64,000 nt of DNA from Ignavibacteria bacterium (GCA_016709315.1 JADJMZ010000003.1:496001-560000), one strand, 5' to 3'; shown: positions 30,782 through 43,094, numbered from the stretch's first letter. The notes: generated from the sequence alone by a model not told the origin. Translations and numbers: made by a program.

Positions 30782-33700
30782 ATGTTTAGAAAGACAATTT
30801 ATTTTTTCATTGCAATATTAACTTATTTAACTTTCTCATTTACTGACTTTGAATCATATCAGATATTCCCCGTAAGCGAGCGGAACATTCCGGGCAATTT
30901 AGTCAGTCCGGAACCGCTTCGCTTCGGGCATATTTCTGCAGAAGAGAAAAATTCAAAAATAAAACAGGTCAGTAATATTGATCCTGATTGGCAGGAATCT
31001 GTTTTCAAAAACATTGAAAAAGAAGAATACAATATTGTCTATGATAAAAATACGGGTATTTATAATTCACCTAACAGAAAGAACAACATAATCTTTCAGT
31101 ACGGAAAAGAGGGCTTCACTGCAAAGACAATGCAGACGAAGCTGCCTTTGTTTGATCAGAATGATAAGACTATTAATGAACATAAAAAGAAATATAAAGA
31201 TGTACCTGAATTCAGCGTTTCAATTAAACTGTCAGATGTCAGCTGCAGTTCAGAAGAAAAGACTCCGGGATCAGGATTCGCAGCTTCAATAAAGAACAGT
31301 GAACTGAAGACAGAAAATAACACCGCTCATATTGAAAACGAAAATATCAGGATCAATTATACAAACACCGAAGACGGAATGAGGCAGGATTTTATAATTA
31401 AGAACAGACCTGAAGGAGAGGGTATGTTAAAACTTAATTTCAATGCAGACACAAGACTGAAGATGATCATCGGAGCGGATGCGCTTATGTTTAAAGACAA
31501 TGATGGAAGTGAGAAAATGAAATACTCTGCTTTGAAAGTATGGGATGCGAAAGGGCGAAGTCTCCGGGCTTACTTTAAAAAGACAGATCAGTTTCATGCT
31601 TACCGGGTGCAAAGGGAGAAATTGTAAATTGACCAATTACAAATGAATGATCAACGAGTCAAAGAAATTTCCAAATTCAAAATTCCCGGCTCCAAAGCAA
31701 GTAAAGCGGAAATCCAAATTCCGGATTATTCAGCATAGTAGTAAATGACAAAGATGCTGTATATCCGGTTACAATAGATCCTCTTTCAACTTCTCCAAGC
31801 TGGGTTGTAAATTTCGGATACAGTTTTGGATCTGCTTCATCTGCTGCAGGTGATGTAAACGGAGACGGTTACGGAGATGTAATTGTCGGAGCTAAAGAAC
31901 ACACAACAAATTTTACAAATGACGGAATAGTTTATCTCTTCCTTGGATCAGCTTCGGGATTATCCGTAACTCCAGCATGGACGGGTATCGGCGCTAATCA
32001 GGGCTCTGCTTACGGGCATAGTATTGCTACAGCAGGGGATGTCAATGGTGACGGTTATAGTGATGTAATAATCGGCGAGCCAGGATTTAAAGCCGCAGGT
32101 ATCAGCCGAGGAAGAGCGCTTCTTTATTTAGGATCTTCAAATGGACTATCTGTGAATCCTGACTGGACTGCAACCGGAACTACAACAGACCTTGGACGGT
32201 CAGTCTCAACAGCAGGAGATGTGAACGGCGACGGATACAGTGATGTAATAGTCAGTACTGCATACGGAACAATTGACGGAGGCGCAAGACTCGGCGCTGC
32301 ATTTTTATATACCGGCTCATCTTCCGGATTGTCTTCTGTTCCTGTCTGGCAGGTCAAAGGTAAAAAGTATTTTGAAAATTTCGGTAACAGTGTTTGTACA
32401 GCAGGTGATGTAAACGGCGACGGATATTCTGATGTGATAGTCGGCGCTCCGGATTATTCTGAAACAGCATCATCACATGAAGGAGCGGCTTATGCTTATT
32501 TCGGCTCTTCAATTGGTTTATCTGACAGCGTGAACTGGTTCAAAACAGGCGGATCACCGGGAGACAGATTCGGGTATGCAGTCTTTACTGCAGGAGATGT
32601 TAACGGTGATGGTTACAGTGATGTAGTTGTCGGCGCACCTACTGACAGCAGCGCAGGCAATGCACACGTTTATCATGGTTCGGCTTCAGGATTGTCCGGT
32701 ACTTCAAACTGGAATGTTTCGGGATCTCCAAATGCAAAATTCGGATTCAGCGTTGCAACTGCAGGAGACTTTAACGGCGATGGTTATTCAGATGTGATCA
32801 TCGGAGCTGTTGGTATAAGTAACGGACAGGCATTTGTATTCAGCGGTTCCTCTGCGGGACTTTCCGCAAACAGTGTCTGGTCAGTAACAAGTGACGGCTC
32901 TGCAGTAGCTCTGGGATTCTCTGTCTGCACTGCAGGTGATGTAAACGGCGACGGTTACAGTGATGCTCTTGTTTGCGGTTATTCTCCAAAAGCGTATGTT
33001 TATAACGGCTCGCCTTCAGGTCTGACTTCTTCTTACAACTGGAGTTACAGCGGACTTGCCGGAAGTTTCGGCTGGACTGTAGCCGGAGCAGGCGATATAA
33101 ACGGCGACGGATACAGTGACGTAATTATCGGTGCGCCGGATTATTATAACGGTTCTTTTACAGTTGGAAGATTTTTTATTTTCAATGGTTCATCAGACGG
33201 ATTATCATCAACACCGTCTTTTATGAAATCAGGTTCGAATTCAGGTACAACCATTTACCGTATTGGCAGATGTGCAGCATCAGCCGGAGATGTAAATGGT
33301 GACGGTTATTCAGATGTTGCAGTAGGTGTTTCGAACGGAGTCTTTGCTTCGTATTCAAACGGAGGAGTGGAAATTTATTATGGGTCAGCTTCGGGAATCA
33401 GCGCATCACCTTCATGGTCAAAATCATCATCAGTGTCACAGGATGAATTCGGAAGTTCAGTTGCTACAGCAGGAGATCTGAACGGAGACGGATTCAGTGA
33501 TATAATTGCCGGCGCATGGAAATTAAATTCTGAAAGCGGAGCAGCTTATGTATTTTATGGATCACAGTCAGGACTATCTTCTGATGCAGGATGGACAGCT
33601 TCAGGAAGTTACGGATCCTGGTACGGATACAGCGTGTCAGGCGCGGGTGATGTGAATGGAGACGGTTACGGTGATGTTGTAGTCGGAGCGCCGCTATTAT

Positions 33701-35934
33701 CAAGCTATGGAGGAGCTTACGTTTATCACGGTTCGTCTGCCGGATTGTCAGCTTCACCAAACTGGCAGTTTGTTTCATACAGTGCAAATAGCAGATTTGG
33801 TATAAGCGTTGCATGTGCAGGTGATGTGAACGGAGACGGATACAGTGATGTATTGATGGGTCAGAGCAGATATCAGATAGGAGCAGTTTACGCAGGAGCT
33901 GTATCCTGCTATTATGGTTCCCCGACCGGATTAAATACACTGTATCCTGAATGGTTTGTAACTGCACCAAATGAATATAACGCTTTTGAATTCGGAGGAT
34001 GCGTTGCATCAGCAGGTGATGTGAACGGTGACGGATATTCGGATGTTCTTGTCAGCGCTCCTAATCCTTTCGGAGATGTGTACTTCTATTATGGTTCGGC
34101 TAACGGGCTTCCGGTGTCATATAATTTAAACTGCAACAACGCACCTTCAATGAGATTCGGATATTCAGCAGCATCAGCAGGTGACGTAAACGGTGACGGA
34201 TATTCAGATGTAATAATTGGAGCATACTTTTCAAACGGAGGATCTGCTTATTTGTATAATGGAAATTCATCTTCAGGCAAAAGTTCATTCGTACAACAAT
34301 ATAAACCAAATACGAACACATTACTAGGTACAGGCGGTTGGACAAGCGCTGATGGTCAGATTAAATACGGGATGTTAGGCAGAAGTCCGTTTGGCAGAGC
34401 AGACGGGAAAATAATGTATGAACACAAAATCAACGGGACTTCTTTCAGTCCTCTTACAAATACTTCCGGCTCCGGTGCAGGAAGTATTTATCAGGATCTC
34501 GGACTTAACGGTACATTAACAAATGCAAATGCCACAGGATTAAATTCAGATAAAGAATACAGATGGAAAGCAAGAGTTCAGTTCAGTCCGGTTAATAATC
34601 CATATCAGAAACTCGCTCCCTGGAGATTTTACAATTCACAGTTCCCGTTGCCGTTTGAAGGATTTAAGCCCAAAGCAGTTCCTGTGATTCCGCTTGATCC
34701 TGCCTTTGCATTAAATTTTGACGGAGCAAATGATTATGTATCACTTCCGGATACTCTCACATCATCATTAACCGGCGGAAGTGCAATCACGATTGAATAT
34801 CTGTTCAAAGGAACAGACATAAAGTCAGCAGTTCGATTACAGAATGCAAACGGATTTATAATTTCCGGATCTTCCGGAAATCACGTTATTTCTTCTGACG
34901 GAGGATTAAACAACGGTATCCCTGTCGGATCAGGTGTCACTGACGGTCAATGGCACCATATTGTTGTTACCTGGGAAAGAAATAAAGTGAATGGTTTCAG
35001 AAGTTATCTTGACGGTTTGCTGGTTGGACAAAGAAATTCTGCCGATGCCGATCTTCCTGATCTTAATTCAGGAGGAACCCTGGGAGGATCAGTAGAAGGA
35101 GGTGAATATATGAACGGCTCTTTGGATGAAGTCAGATTATGGAACAGATCAATGACTGAAGAGGAAGTTCAGTATCGTTCATTTTGTGTTTTGAATGGAA
35201 GGGTTAACGGATTACTTGCCAGCTATCATTTCAATCAGGGATACTCAAACCATAACAATTCAGGCATAACAATTCTTTATGACTCAAGCAAGAATTCATA
35301 TAACGGTACACTGAATAATTTTGCTCTTCAGGGTGTTGCTTCAAACTGGATTGCACCGGGCGGAGCATCGGAAGGTTTTGTATGCTCAGGCACTCCAACT
35401 TTATTATTGAATGTTATTCAGCAGGGATTTTTTAACACATCAGGAAACCTGAATAAAAAAGATACCGTAACTGTTTATCTGCATTCGAATACTTCGCCGT
35501 ACAATGTAATTGATTCAGCAAGATCCTTAATTGATTCAGTTACTTTCAGCGGGACTTTTTCTTTTTCAAATGCTGCAGGAGGAAATTATTATTTTTCCGT
35601 AAAGCACCGTAACTGCATAGAAACATGGAGTTCCTATGATGAAACTTTCAATTCATGGACTCCCGTACCATATTCACTTACATTCGGAACTTATTCAGCA
35701 TACGGAGGCAATCTTGCCTATCTGGCTCCAAATAAATATGCAATTTTCAGCGGTGACATAAATCAGGACGGGACCATTGACGCTTCGGATGTGAGTGAAG
35801 TGGATAATGATGCTTATAATTCTCTCAGCGGATATGTCAGGACTGATGTTACCGGAGATGATTTTGTTGATGCGGGGGATGTCAGTATAGTTGATAATAA
35901 TGCTTTTAATTCGGTGAGTGCGATAACTCCTTAG
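30782..35934 (+). pseudogene. Frame-broken FG-GAP protein with LamG and dockerin modules (copy C)
   Basis: The ATG at 30782 opens a signal peptide (MFRKTIYFFIAILTYLTFSF) and the N-terminal domain shared with copies A and B (PNRKNNIIFQYGKEGFTAK; ENENIRINYTNTEDGMRQDF), stopping at 31627 within a repeat-derived insert. The second frame is open from about 31735 (VVNDKDAVYPVTIDPL) with no interruption to 35934. It holds about 15 FG-GAP repeats, an SPFGR domain (34280-34670), a LamG/concanavalin-like domain (34708-35200; FDGANDYVSLPD, DGQWHHIVVTW, GSLDEVRLWNRS) and the dockerin module from about 35398 (GDINQDGTIDASD, TGDDFVDAGD, AITP). The long second frame is well preserved, so the break may be recent, or may be bypassed by start or frame usage that I cannot see. 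Confidence 0.8.
31585..31735 (-). repeat. Repeat-derived insert at the same codon boundary in copy C
   Basis: It lies between LRAYFKK and VVNDKDAVYPVTIDPL, as in copies A and B. It contains CCAATTACAAATG, TTTCCAAATTCAAAATTCCC and AATCCAAATTCC words and two stop codons in the upstream frame. Confidence 0.7.
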
Positions 35935-36142
35935 CAGTTAGGCAGTGTGGCAGTGTGGCAGTTAGGCAATTAACAATTAGCAATACATTACTTGTAACTT
36001 GCCCGCTCTGCCGGCGAGGCAGGTAACTCGTAATTCGTAACTCGTAATTCGTAATTCATAATTCGTAGTTTACTGATTTTAGATTTATGATTTTAGATCT
36101 TAGGTGGTTAATTGCTAATTGCTAATTGCTAATTGCTAATTA
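35935..36142. repeat. Intergenic repeat mosaic between convergent genes
   Basis: GGCAGTGT units, a GC-rich hairpin (CCCGCTCTGCCGGCGAGGC, 36002-36020), GTAACTC/GTAATTC heptads, a GATTTTA tract and AATTGCT heptads. Bases about 36020-36130 are nearly the same as 41497-41590. Confidence 0.8.
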
Positions 36143-37636
36143 TTAATTGCTAATTGCTAAATTATTAACCGACTTTTTGTCATTATCAATATTCATTTCA
36201 GATATTTTCTTCATAAGCCAGTTTTTTTCAGATATGTTTTCATTTACCATTGAATTTTCGAGAAGATTTAATTCATATTGATCACGGGTAGTTTCTTTTA
36301 TTCTTATTAATTTCTTTAAATACTTAATGAACCTTTTATTTCTGTTAACAATAGTTTCATCAATAGTCCTTATGTTTTTCAGAAAATGAGAAAATGCGTC
36401 AAGGTATGACTGAAGGTTTTCAATTGAATTAGTCTCATAATATATTTTCGCAGTTAATCTTCTGGAGTCAATTTTGTATAGCGTATTGTTCAATTCAGCT
36501 CTGAGGATATTATATAATGCTTCATTGTACATTTTTTTTGCAAAAAAAACATTTGCATGAGCGAAATGCTTCAGCTGTGTGCGAAGATTTGGTTCCAGTC
36601 TTCTGGCATAATTTTTTATGAATTGCTCAATATATTCAATATCTCCCATACTGATTCCTGTTTTAACTATAGAACGGAAGTGTGAAGCTCTGAACCAGTT
36701 CTCATCTCTATCATAAAATTTTCCTTCAATAAGAATTTTCGAAATTTCATAAAATTCTTTTTCATACTCATTTCTTCCTTCATTCAGTCTGATAGTGTTA
36801 ATCAACTGAAGATTCAGTAACAGATATTTACAGGTATCAAAATCAAATACTTTTAAGTTTTCTATAATAAGCTCTCTTAACTTATTGTAATTTATGTCAT
36901 CGAATTTATCACTGTAAGTTTTCACAATTAAGAAATAAATACTTAGCAGAAGTGAATTTTCCGGATCTTCTTTTTCAATCAACTCTATCAGTTTTTCAAA
37001 ATTTATTTCGTTATAGATCTTTACAGGTAATGTATCATCGGGTTTATTTTCAGTATAGAGTTTACCGGAGTATAATTCTTTTTTAAAAATCAGTGACTGT
37101 ATAATAAAATAATAATCCAGATTAAGCAGAGATTTTATCAGATGCTGATTCCGTATACTTCTGTTATCATGACTTGTGTAATATGTATCCATTGCATCTA
37201 ATATCTCCATTCTTTTAAAATACTCCAGACCATTACCAGCAGGTCTGTCTATAAATTTTTCAAGTCTGGATATTATTTTATCGGCTTTTGGTTTATATCC
37301 TCTCTTACAATATTGTCTCAATAATCGCATATCACGCTGCTGATCATTCCTGAAGTCCTGATTTATAAAAAACTCTTCGCACAATTGATTAAGTCCCGAA
37401 AGAACAGTATTTATAACACTTTCCTTAAATTTCTTTCCGGGATAGAGCTTTTTATATATATTCTCCTTGGTCAATTCATCCGAATCAAATTCCGGATGAT
37501 AGTTTGATAAAAAATTCAAAAGACCATCATAATTCCTTCCCATATTAAAATAAGCCGAAGATACAAATTTCCTGAAATCTGACCACTCTTCTTGCTTTAT
37601 CAGTTTTAAAAGCGATATTGTTGTTGAATTTTTCAG
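36143..37636 (-). CDS. Helical-family protein, copy 3, apparent CTG start
   Basis: An ATG at 37541-37543 would give 466 residues but cuts off the conserved N-terminus. The frame continues upstream without a stop and encodes KNSTTISLLKLIKQEEW and FVSSAYFN, matching the family (S-x-Y-F-N near residue 30). The position where all other copies start is a CTG (37634-37636), so the gene either uses CTG or has lost its ATG by one substitution. With it the protein is 497 residues. YPGKKF is near residue 67; near the end is NWLMKKISEM, followed by a 15-residue extension. It is divergent from the choice-of-anchor-J gene (193-base spacer) and convergent with FG-GAP copy C. Confidence 0.8.
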   Translation of the reverse strand: MKNSTTISLLKLIKQEEWSDFRKFVSSAYFNMGRNYDGLLNFLSNYHPEFDSDELTKENIYKKLYPGKKFKESVINTVLSGLNQLCEEFFINQDFRNDQQRDMRLLRQYCKRGYKPKADKIISRLEKFIDRPAGNGLEYFKRMEILDAMDTYYTSHDNRSIRNQHLIKSLLNLDYYFIIQSLIFKKELYSGKLYTENKPDDTLPVKIYNEINFEKLIELIEKEDPENSLLLSIYFLIVKTYSDKFDDINYNKLRELIIENLKVFDFDTCKYLLLNLQLINTIRLNEGRNEYEKEFYEISKILIEGKFYDRDENWFRASHFRSIVKTGISMGDIEYIEQFIKNYARRLEPNLRTQLKHFAHANVFFAKKMYNEALYNILRAELNNTLYKIDSRRLTAKIYYETNSIENLQSYLDAFSHFLKNIRTIDETIVNRNKRFIKYLKKLIRIKETTRDQYELNLLENSMVNENISEKNWLMKKISEMNIDNDKKSVNNLAISN

Positions 37637-37753
37637 TGTGTAATTGTTTAGAATTTTTTTATATAATTTAAAAAAACCTGCGTTTTTTCAAAAATTTCTT
37701 ACTATTTGTCTGCATTATTTAAATCAGACTGTTTAAAACTACATTAAATTTTC

Positions 37754-37785
37754 TTTGCTAAACTGTTCAAAGTAATATAATTTTG
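37754..37785 (+). promoter_or_regulatory. Bacteroidota-type promoter for the choice-of-anchor-J gene
   Basis: TTCTTTG (TTTG at 37754-37757), 20 bases, then TAATTTTG (37778-37785), 44 bases before the ATG. Confidence 0.7.
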
Positions 37786-37829
37786 CCTAAGAAAATATAA
37801 ATGAAATTAAATAATTAAAACACTATAAT

Positions 37830-40800
37830 ATGAGATCAATAAAATTAATCTTTACAGCTTTAATTGTAATTTTCTTTGCAATTAGTAAAAATTCATCTGC
37901 TCAGGAGGTAATGATCAAATCCCGCTCAGTTGAGAAAAAGATTAATATAAAAAAAGATCAGTTAAATAAAATGATTCCGGAATTGTCATCAAATCAGAAT
38001 AGAAGTAAATCTTTTTCAGGTACGATGCAAGGTTTATCCGGATGGAAATTAAACGAAGAATTTGAATCAGTTACTTTTCCTCCGGATGGATGGTAATGCA
38101 TATAACGGATGGCAGCAAACTCCTTACAGCTCTTACGGAACCGGAAATTACAGTGCATACTTCTGTAACTTTTGCTGCACGCAGTTATTTAACGAATTAC
38201 GAACACCTTATTTTCCGCTATCAGAAGAAAGTGATGTACTTACATTTGATGTAGCATATACACCCCGGGGTGATTCAAACAGCAATGTAACCGATTACCT
38301 TTATATATATTACTGGAATGATTCGACTTCTATATGGAATTATCTGACCACATTTGACAAAGATTCACTTGCTACAGCTCCTCCGACAAACTCTGCTTAT
38401 TATCCTACAGGTACTCAATGGAAAACTATTTCAGTCTCATTGCCTGTAAATACTTCCCAGATATATTTTTATTCAGATGACCAATGCGGGAACAATCTTT
38501 TTCTGGATAATATAAAGGTCGGACTGCCACCGGCAAATAATACAGTCTATTTATCTGAAGATTTTTCAGGTTCATTTCCTCCGGGTAGCTGGAACACCGG
38601 CAGCTACTGGATTTATAATTCAGTCAGCTCATATGGAATTGGTACCGGGAGCGTAATGAGAGAACTAAATAATTGTTACTATACCCCAAATGATTTTCTC
38701 ACAACTCCGGTTTTTTCACCGGCAGGATCAGGAACAAAGCTTATGTTTGATTACGCTTACGCAGCTTATGATTATGGTTCTTTTGATAATCTGGAGATTC
38801 ATGGTACTTCTGACGGAGGAAATAGTTTTGGTTTGATAACTACAATGTCAGGAGATCCTGTCACCGGAGAACTCTCAACTGCTCCGGTAAGTCAAAATTA
38901 CTTTACTCCCTCTAATTCCGAATGGGAAAGTAAAATTGTGAACATACCTGCAGGTACTACCCAATTAAAATTTAAAGTGGATAATGATTGTTCAAATAAT
39001 CTTTATCTGGATAACTTCGTCGTTCAGGATAGCATTCCCGGCAATTTATATGATGCAGCAGTTATGGCAGTGTTTACAAAATCAAAAATTCCGCTTTACT
39101 ACGGAACACCGGATACAATCAGCGCTGTGATTTATAACAACTCAAATAGTCCTGTTTCTTTGAAAGCATTTCTGAATATAAACGGCGCAAGTGTTCATCT
39201 TGATTCTTTAATGACAAATATATTGCCTTATGAATACAAGACCGTCAGTTTCAATCCATACTATTATTTCAATTATGGAAGTTCAGATGTGTCTGTATAT
39301 ATAGAAAATGATCTGGATAATTCAAACAATAATAAAAGTGTTTCATCAAATGTAAATTATTATACATTCAGATATTCAGATACAGTAATAAATGGATCAA
39401 TCAATTATACACAGATTGGTTCTTTTTTGAATAGATACAGAGCGAACGGGGAAGTAGTTGTGACAAAAGTTAAAATGAATGTAGACAATTCCGCTAATAT
39501 AGCCGGACAATTGTATTATGCAGTTGTGCTCAACGAAAACGGTAATCTTTTGGCAAGATCAAATGATTACATTTTAAAGTCATCAGACGCAAATACGCTT
39601 CTGACATTTAATATTACAGATCCTAAACCATATATTCTTTATAATTCCTACTTTTACGCCGGCATCGTTCAGACTGCTGTTATGGGTGAAACAGATCCGT
39701 CAGTTATGGGGCTGAATTTTTACTCGGATAATAATAATGTATTAAGGCGTAATGCGAATTATTACGGATATGTTACTCCAATTGGATACAATTTTAATCC
39801 GATTGAGCAGAATAATTCTCCGTTTGACTTTGCAATAGAGACTGATACAGAGGGCAGGCATTTTGTTGATGTAGGTATTGCAGACGCCGGTTTAAAATAT
39901 GATCAGTATTTCAGTACAAATACATTCACGCCTGTATGTAAAGTTTTTAATGCAGGTTATTCGACAACTTCATTCACGGTAACAAGAGTTCATCCTTTGG
40001 GTAGTTATTCAAGTACAAAAACAGTTTCTAACCTTGCACCCGCTGGAATAGCTACTGTAGTTTTTGATCCATGGACATTTCCCACTACTAATATTGAACA
40101 GCCGATATATATTTATACAGGAAGTGTACCCGGTGACGGCAACTCTTCAAATAACTTTATTAATACAACTATTACTCCAAGAGTAGCAAAAGAGTTATGC
40201 GTTTTATGGCAATCCGAAAGAGACCGCGACAGTTTAGTAAGAGCAATAAATTCTGACGGCAGATATGTAAATAATTTCGATACAGTCAGGATGAATTATA
40301 CCGGTTCACTTAGACCATGGAAGAATGTTTATTGTCTTTTGAAAAACGGATCTGATTATACTCCATGGTTAAGAGATTCGATGAAATCATTCCTGGATTT
40401 CTCAACTCCTGTTAATAAGAAATCGCTGATGATCTTTTCAGATTACATTTCTAATAATGATCAGCTGGGAGTAAACAAAACACCTGTGGATACGGTTTTT
40501 TACAGACAATATCTTAAATCAGCTTATATCAGTTATGACTGGGCGGGAAATATTCCTTTGAGCGAAAGAAGATTCAAAGGAATTGGCGCTTTTTCAGGAA
40601 TAATGCAGGATTCTTTGTACTTAGGGAACGGAAACAGACCCGGTTTAATCAGGGCAGTAAACGGGGGAGTGTCAGCTTTCAAACCTAAATCAGTTATTTC
40701 AAACAACAATGATTCCAGCAATGCTGTTTGTTACTTTGGTGACAGCAGAAATACATTTTATATGACAAACAGATACAGCGATCTGAGATATTCCGGCAAT

Positions 40801-41406
40801 AATTCAGCTTCATCAAGTATTTTTTCAAAAACAATAGACTGGATACTGAATACAGGTCCTTCATTTACATTAAACCTAACATCATTTGTTGAAGGATTTT
40901 ATTCATCAGGAACAAGTACAATGACTTCTGATACAATGAAAGTAATATTGAGAAACGCTTCATTCCCTTATGCAATTGTCGATTCCGGAAAAGCTTTATT
41001 GAACAGTTCCGGATCGGGAATATTTTCATTCAGTAATGTTGCAAATAATGTCGGATATTATATTCAGCTAAAACACAGAAATTCTATTGAGACGTGGAGT
41101 TCAGCTCCGCAAATTTTCACAGGTAATATTTTAAACTTCAGCTTTATCGCATCAGGTTCACAGGCATTCGGCAGTAACATGGCTCAGGTAAATTCCTCAC
41201 CCGTAAGATTTGCAATCTTCAGCGGTGATGTTAATCAGGACGGGACAGTAGACGCGTCTGATGTAAGTGTTGTGGATAATGACTCGTACAATTCAGTAAG
41301 CGGATATGTAAACACTGATGTAACGGGTGATGATTTTGTAGATGCAGCTGATGTCAGCATTGTTGATAATAATGCGTACAATTCGGTGAGTGCGGTTACA
41401 CCTTAA
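37830..41406 (+). CDS. Secreted choice-of-anchor-J protein with dockerin module, one frameshift
   Basis: The first frame (ATG 37830) has a signal peptide (MRSIKLIFTALIVIFFAISKNSSAQ) and begins a choice-of-anchor-J domain (LNEEFESVTFPPDGW), then meets TAA at 38094-38096. Dropping the T at 38094 joins it to NAYNGWQQTPYSS in the next frame, exactly as the domain requires, and the frame then runs to 41406 (about 1191 residues). A second anchor-J domain follows (about 38560-39030; LSEDFSGSFPPGSWNTG), then CARDB-like beta domains (39050-40200), a flavodoxin-like stretch (40190-40840) and the dockerin module from about 40865 (GDVNQDGTVDASD, TGDDFVDAAD, AVTP). The frameshift is either real or a one-base sequence error; the rest is well kept. 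Confidence 0.8.
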
Positions 41407-41618
41407 CAATGAATAATTAGTAATTAATAATTAATAATGAGTAATTAGCAATTAACAATTAGCAATTATCAAAAGAGTAAACATTGAATATACATCGTAA
41501 TTCGTAACTCGTAATTCATAATTCGTAGTTTACTGATTTTAGATTTTTGATTTTAGATTTTAGGTGGTTAATTGCTAATTGCTAATTGTTAATTGATAAT
41601 TGATAACTGCCAAGCTGC
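41407..41618. repeat. Intergenic repeat mosaic between convergent genes
   Basis: AGCAATTA/ATAATTA words, GTAATTC/GTAACTC heptads, a GATTTTA tract, AATTGCT heptads and a CTAACTG end. It closely matches the mosaic at 35935-36142, which sits in the same kind of position. Confidence 0.8.
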
Positions 41619-43094
41619 CTAACTGTTAACTGTTAACCTGATTTCTTTTAATTTTTCAATAAGCCATTGTTTATTTACAAATGTATCATCATGTATTTTT
41701 CTTTCAGTAAAACCAATTTCAGTTTTGTTTTTTGATTCTCTTAATTTAAAAAGTGAATTTGTATAGTTAAGAAATTTCATATTACTCTCTTTATAGCTTG
41801 ATGAAACAGATTTATTATTGGAAAGAAAATGTTTGTGAGCGTCGCTTAGATATTGAAACATAATAAAATCATCTTTTTCAAAACTAATAATGATCTGCAG
41901 ATTTTTTAATATATATTTCATCTGAAATGAATCAATACTCAGTTTATTTGAAAACTCCATAGATTTATCAAATTCATTTTTGGAGAAATAAAGGAAAGTC
42001 CTGCTGAAGATTGTGAAATTATTTAGCAGATCCGGATTTATACGGGGTAGAAATTCAGATATCATCTTTTCAATGAAAGCAGTCTCTTTTAAAGCTCCTG
42101 CCGTTTTTACAGCAAGCAGGTAAAGCGAAGGAATTACCTTTCCCGCTGCGCTTAGAAAAATATTCTTTTCATTCAGATGACAAATTAATTCAAACAATTC
42201 CCGGTTTTTGTTTATCTTTGACAAATCTTTGCAATTATCCAGAGTGCTTCCCAGGCAAGCGTAAAGACCCCGTAATGCTGATTCTGATATGTATTTATCA
42301 TTTTCAAAAAGTGTTTTCTTAAACTCAAAATACAGCTCAGTGCTTTCAGGATTCATATAGCATTTAATCATCCTGAAGAAAATATTTGAAATTTTAAAAT
42401 TTCTGTCAGAGCCCTGGTTCATTTTATTGAAATACTCTTCAAGAGTTTTATCATTAAAAATTGTTTTTGAAAAAAGTCTGATGAACTCTGTTGAAGAAGA
42501 CTGATTATGTTCTGCTTCTTCAATGTAAACATTATTAAAATTATTACCGAATTTCACAATAAAGTCAAAGATCAGAAGTTCCGATATATGTGTAGAAATT
42601 AATTTTGAGTAGTGGTTTGGATTGTAGGCCTGAACTGTGAATCTGTGAACTTTCAGTTCTGCATAATCTCTGAAATAGCTATCATAAAATTTCGAAGATT
42701 TTAAAAAATTCTTTTCAAAAGTATTGTATTTATTTAAGAAAATATTTTCAAGATGTTTTTCACCAAGCTTATTAAGAAGATTCTGCATTCTTTGCATTTC
42801 ATTATAATTCAGATCTTCAACTTCCAGAAACCGCTCTGCTAATTTTGTGATATCATAAATAATGTTTTTAAGAATACCATAATTATACTTTTTTCCGGGA
42901 AATAATTTCTTCCAGACTTCCTCTTTATCCAGCATTTTATGTGTGAATTCAGGAGCATATTTTTTTATGGAGCTAAAAAGATTAACTACATTATTTCTTG
43001 TGTTAAAATAAGGAGAATTGAGAAATGCTTCGAATCTTTTCAATTCTTCTTTGTTGAGAGCTCTCATTATATCGAGAAAAGATGTTTTATTCAT
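41619..43094 (-). CDS. Helical-family protein, copy 4 (unknown function)
   Basis: This intact 491-residue member has SPYFNT near residue 27, FPGKKYNYG near residue 66, a long lysine- and phenylalanine-rich helical middle, and the tail KQWLIEKLKEI. No signal peptide or membrane segment. Five of the six copies keep the tryptophan-leucine-x-glutamate/lysine-lysine tail, which suggests a conserved contact point. It is convergent with the choice-of-anchor-J gene and divergent from a T9SS-domain gene (252-base spacer). It is one of the two copies whose divergent partner carries the motif TTTTCTTTGCTA in its promoter. Confidence 0.85.
   Translation of the reverse strand: MNKTSFLDIMRALNKEELKRFEAFLNSPYFNTRNNVVNLFSSIKKYAPEFTHKMLDKEEVWKKLFPGKKYNYGILKNIIYDITKLAERFLEVEDLNYNEMQRMQNLLNKLGEKHLENIFLNKYNTFEKNFLKSSKFYDSYFRDYAELKVHRFTVQAYNPNHYSKLISTHISELLIFDFIVKFGNNFNNVYIEEAEHNQSSSTEFIRLFSKTIFNDKTLEEYFNKMNQGSDRNFKISNIFFRMIKCYMNPESTELYFEFKKTLFENDKYISESALRGLYACLGSTLDNCKDLSKINKNRELFELICHLNEKNIFLSAAGKVIPSLYLLAVKTAGALKETAFIEKMISEFLPRINPDLLNNFTIFSRTFLYFSKNEFDKSMEFSNKLSIDSFQMKYILKNLQIIISFEKDDFIMFQYLSDAHKHFLSNNKSVSSSYKESNMKFLNYTNSLFKLRESKNKTEIGFTERKIHDDTFVNKQWLIEKLKEIRLTVNS

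Noticed and set aside
32152..35934. Separate gene starting at an internal GTG
   Set aside because: The frame is open and homologous to the other FG-GAP proteins up to about 31735, so the GTG lies in the middle of a repeat; it is the downstream part of broken copy C.
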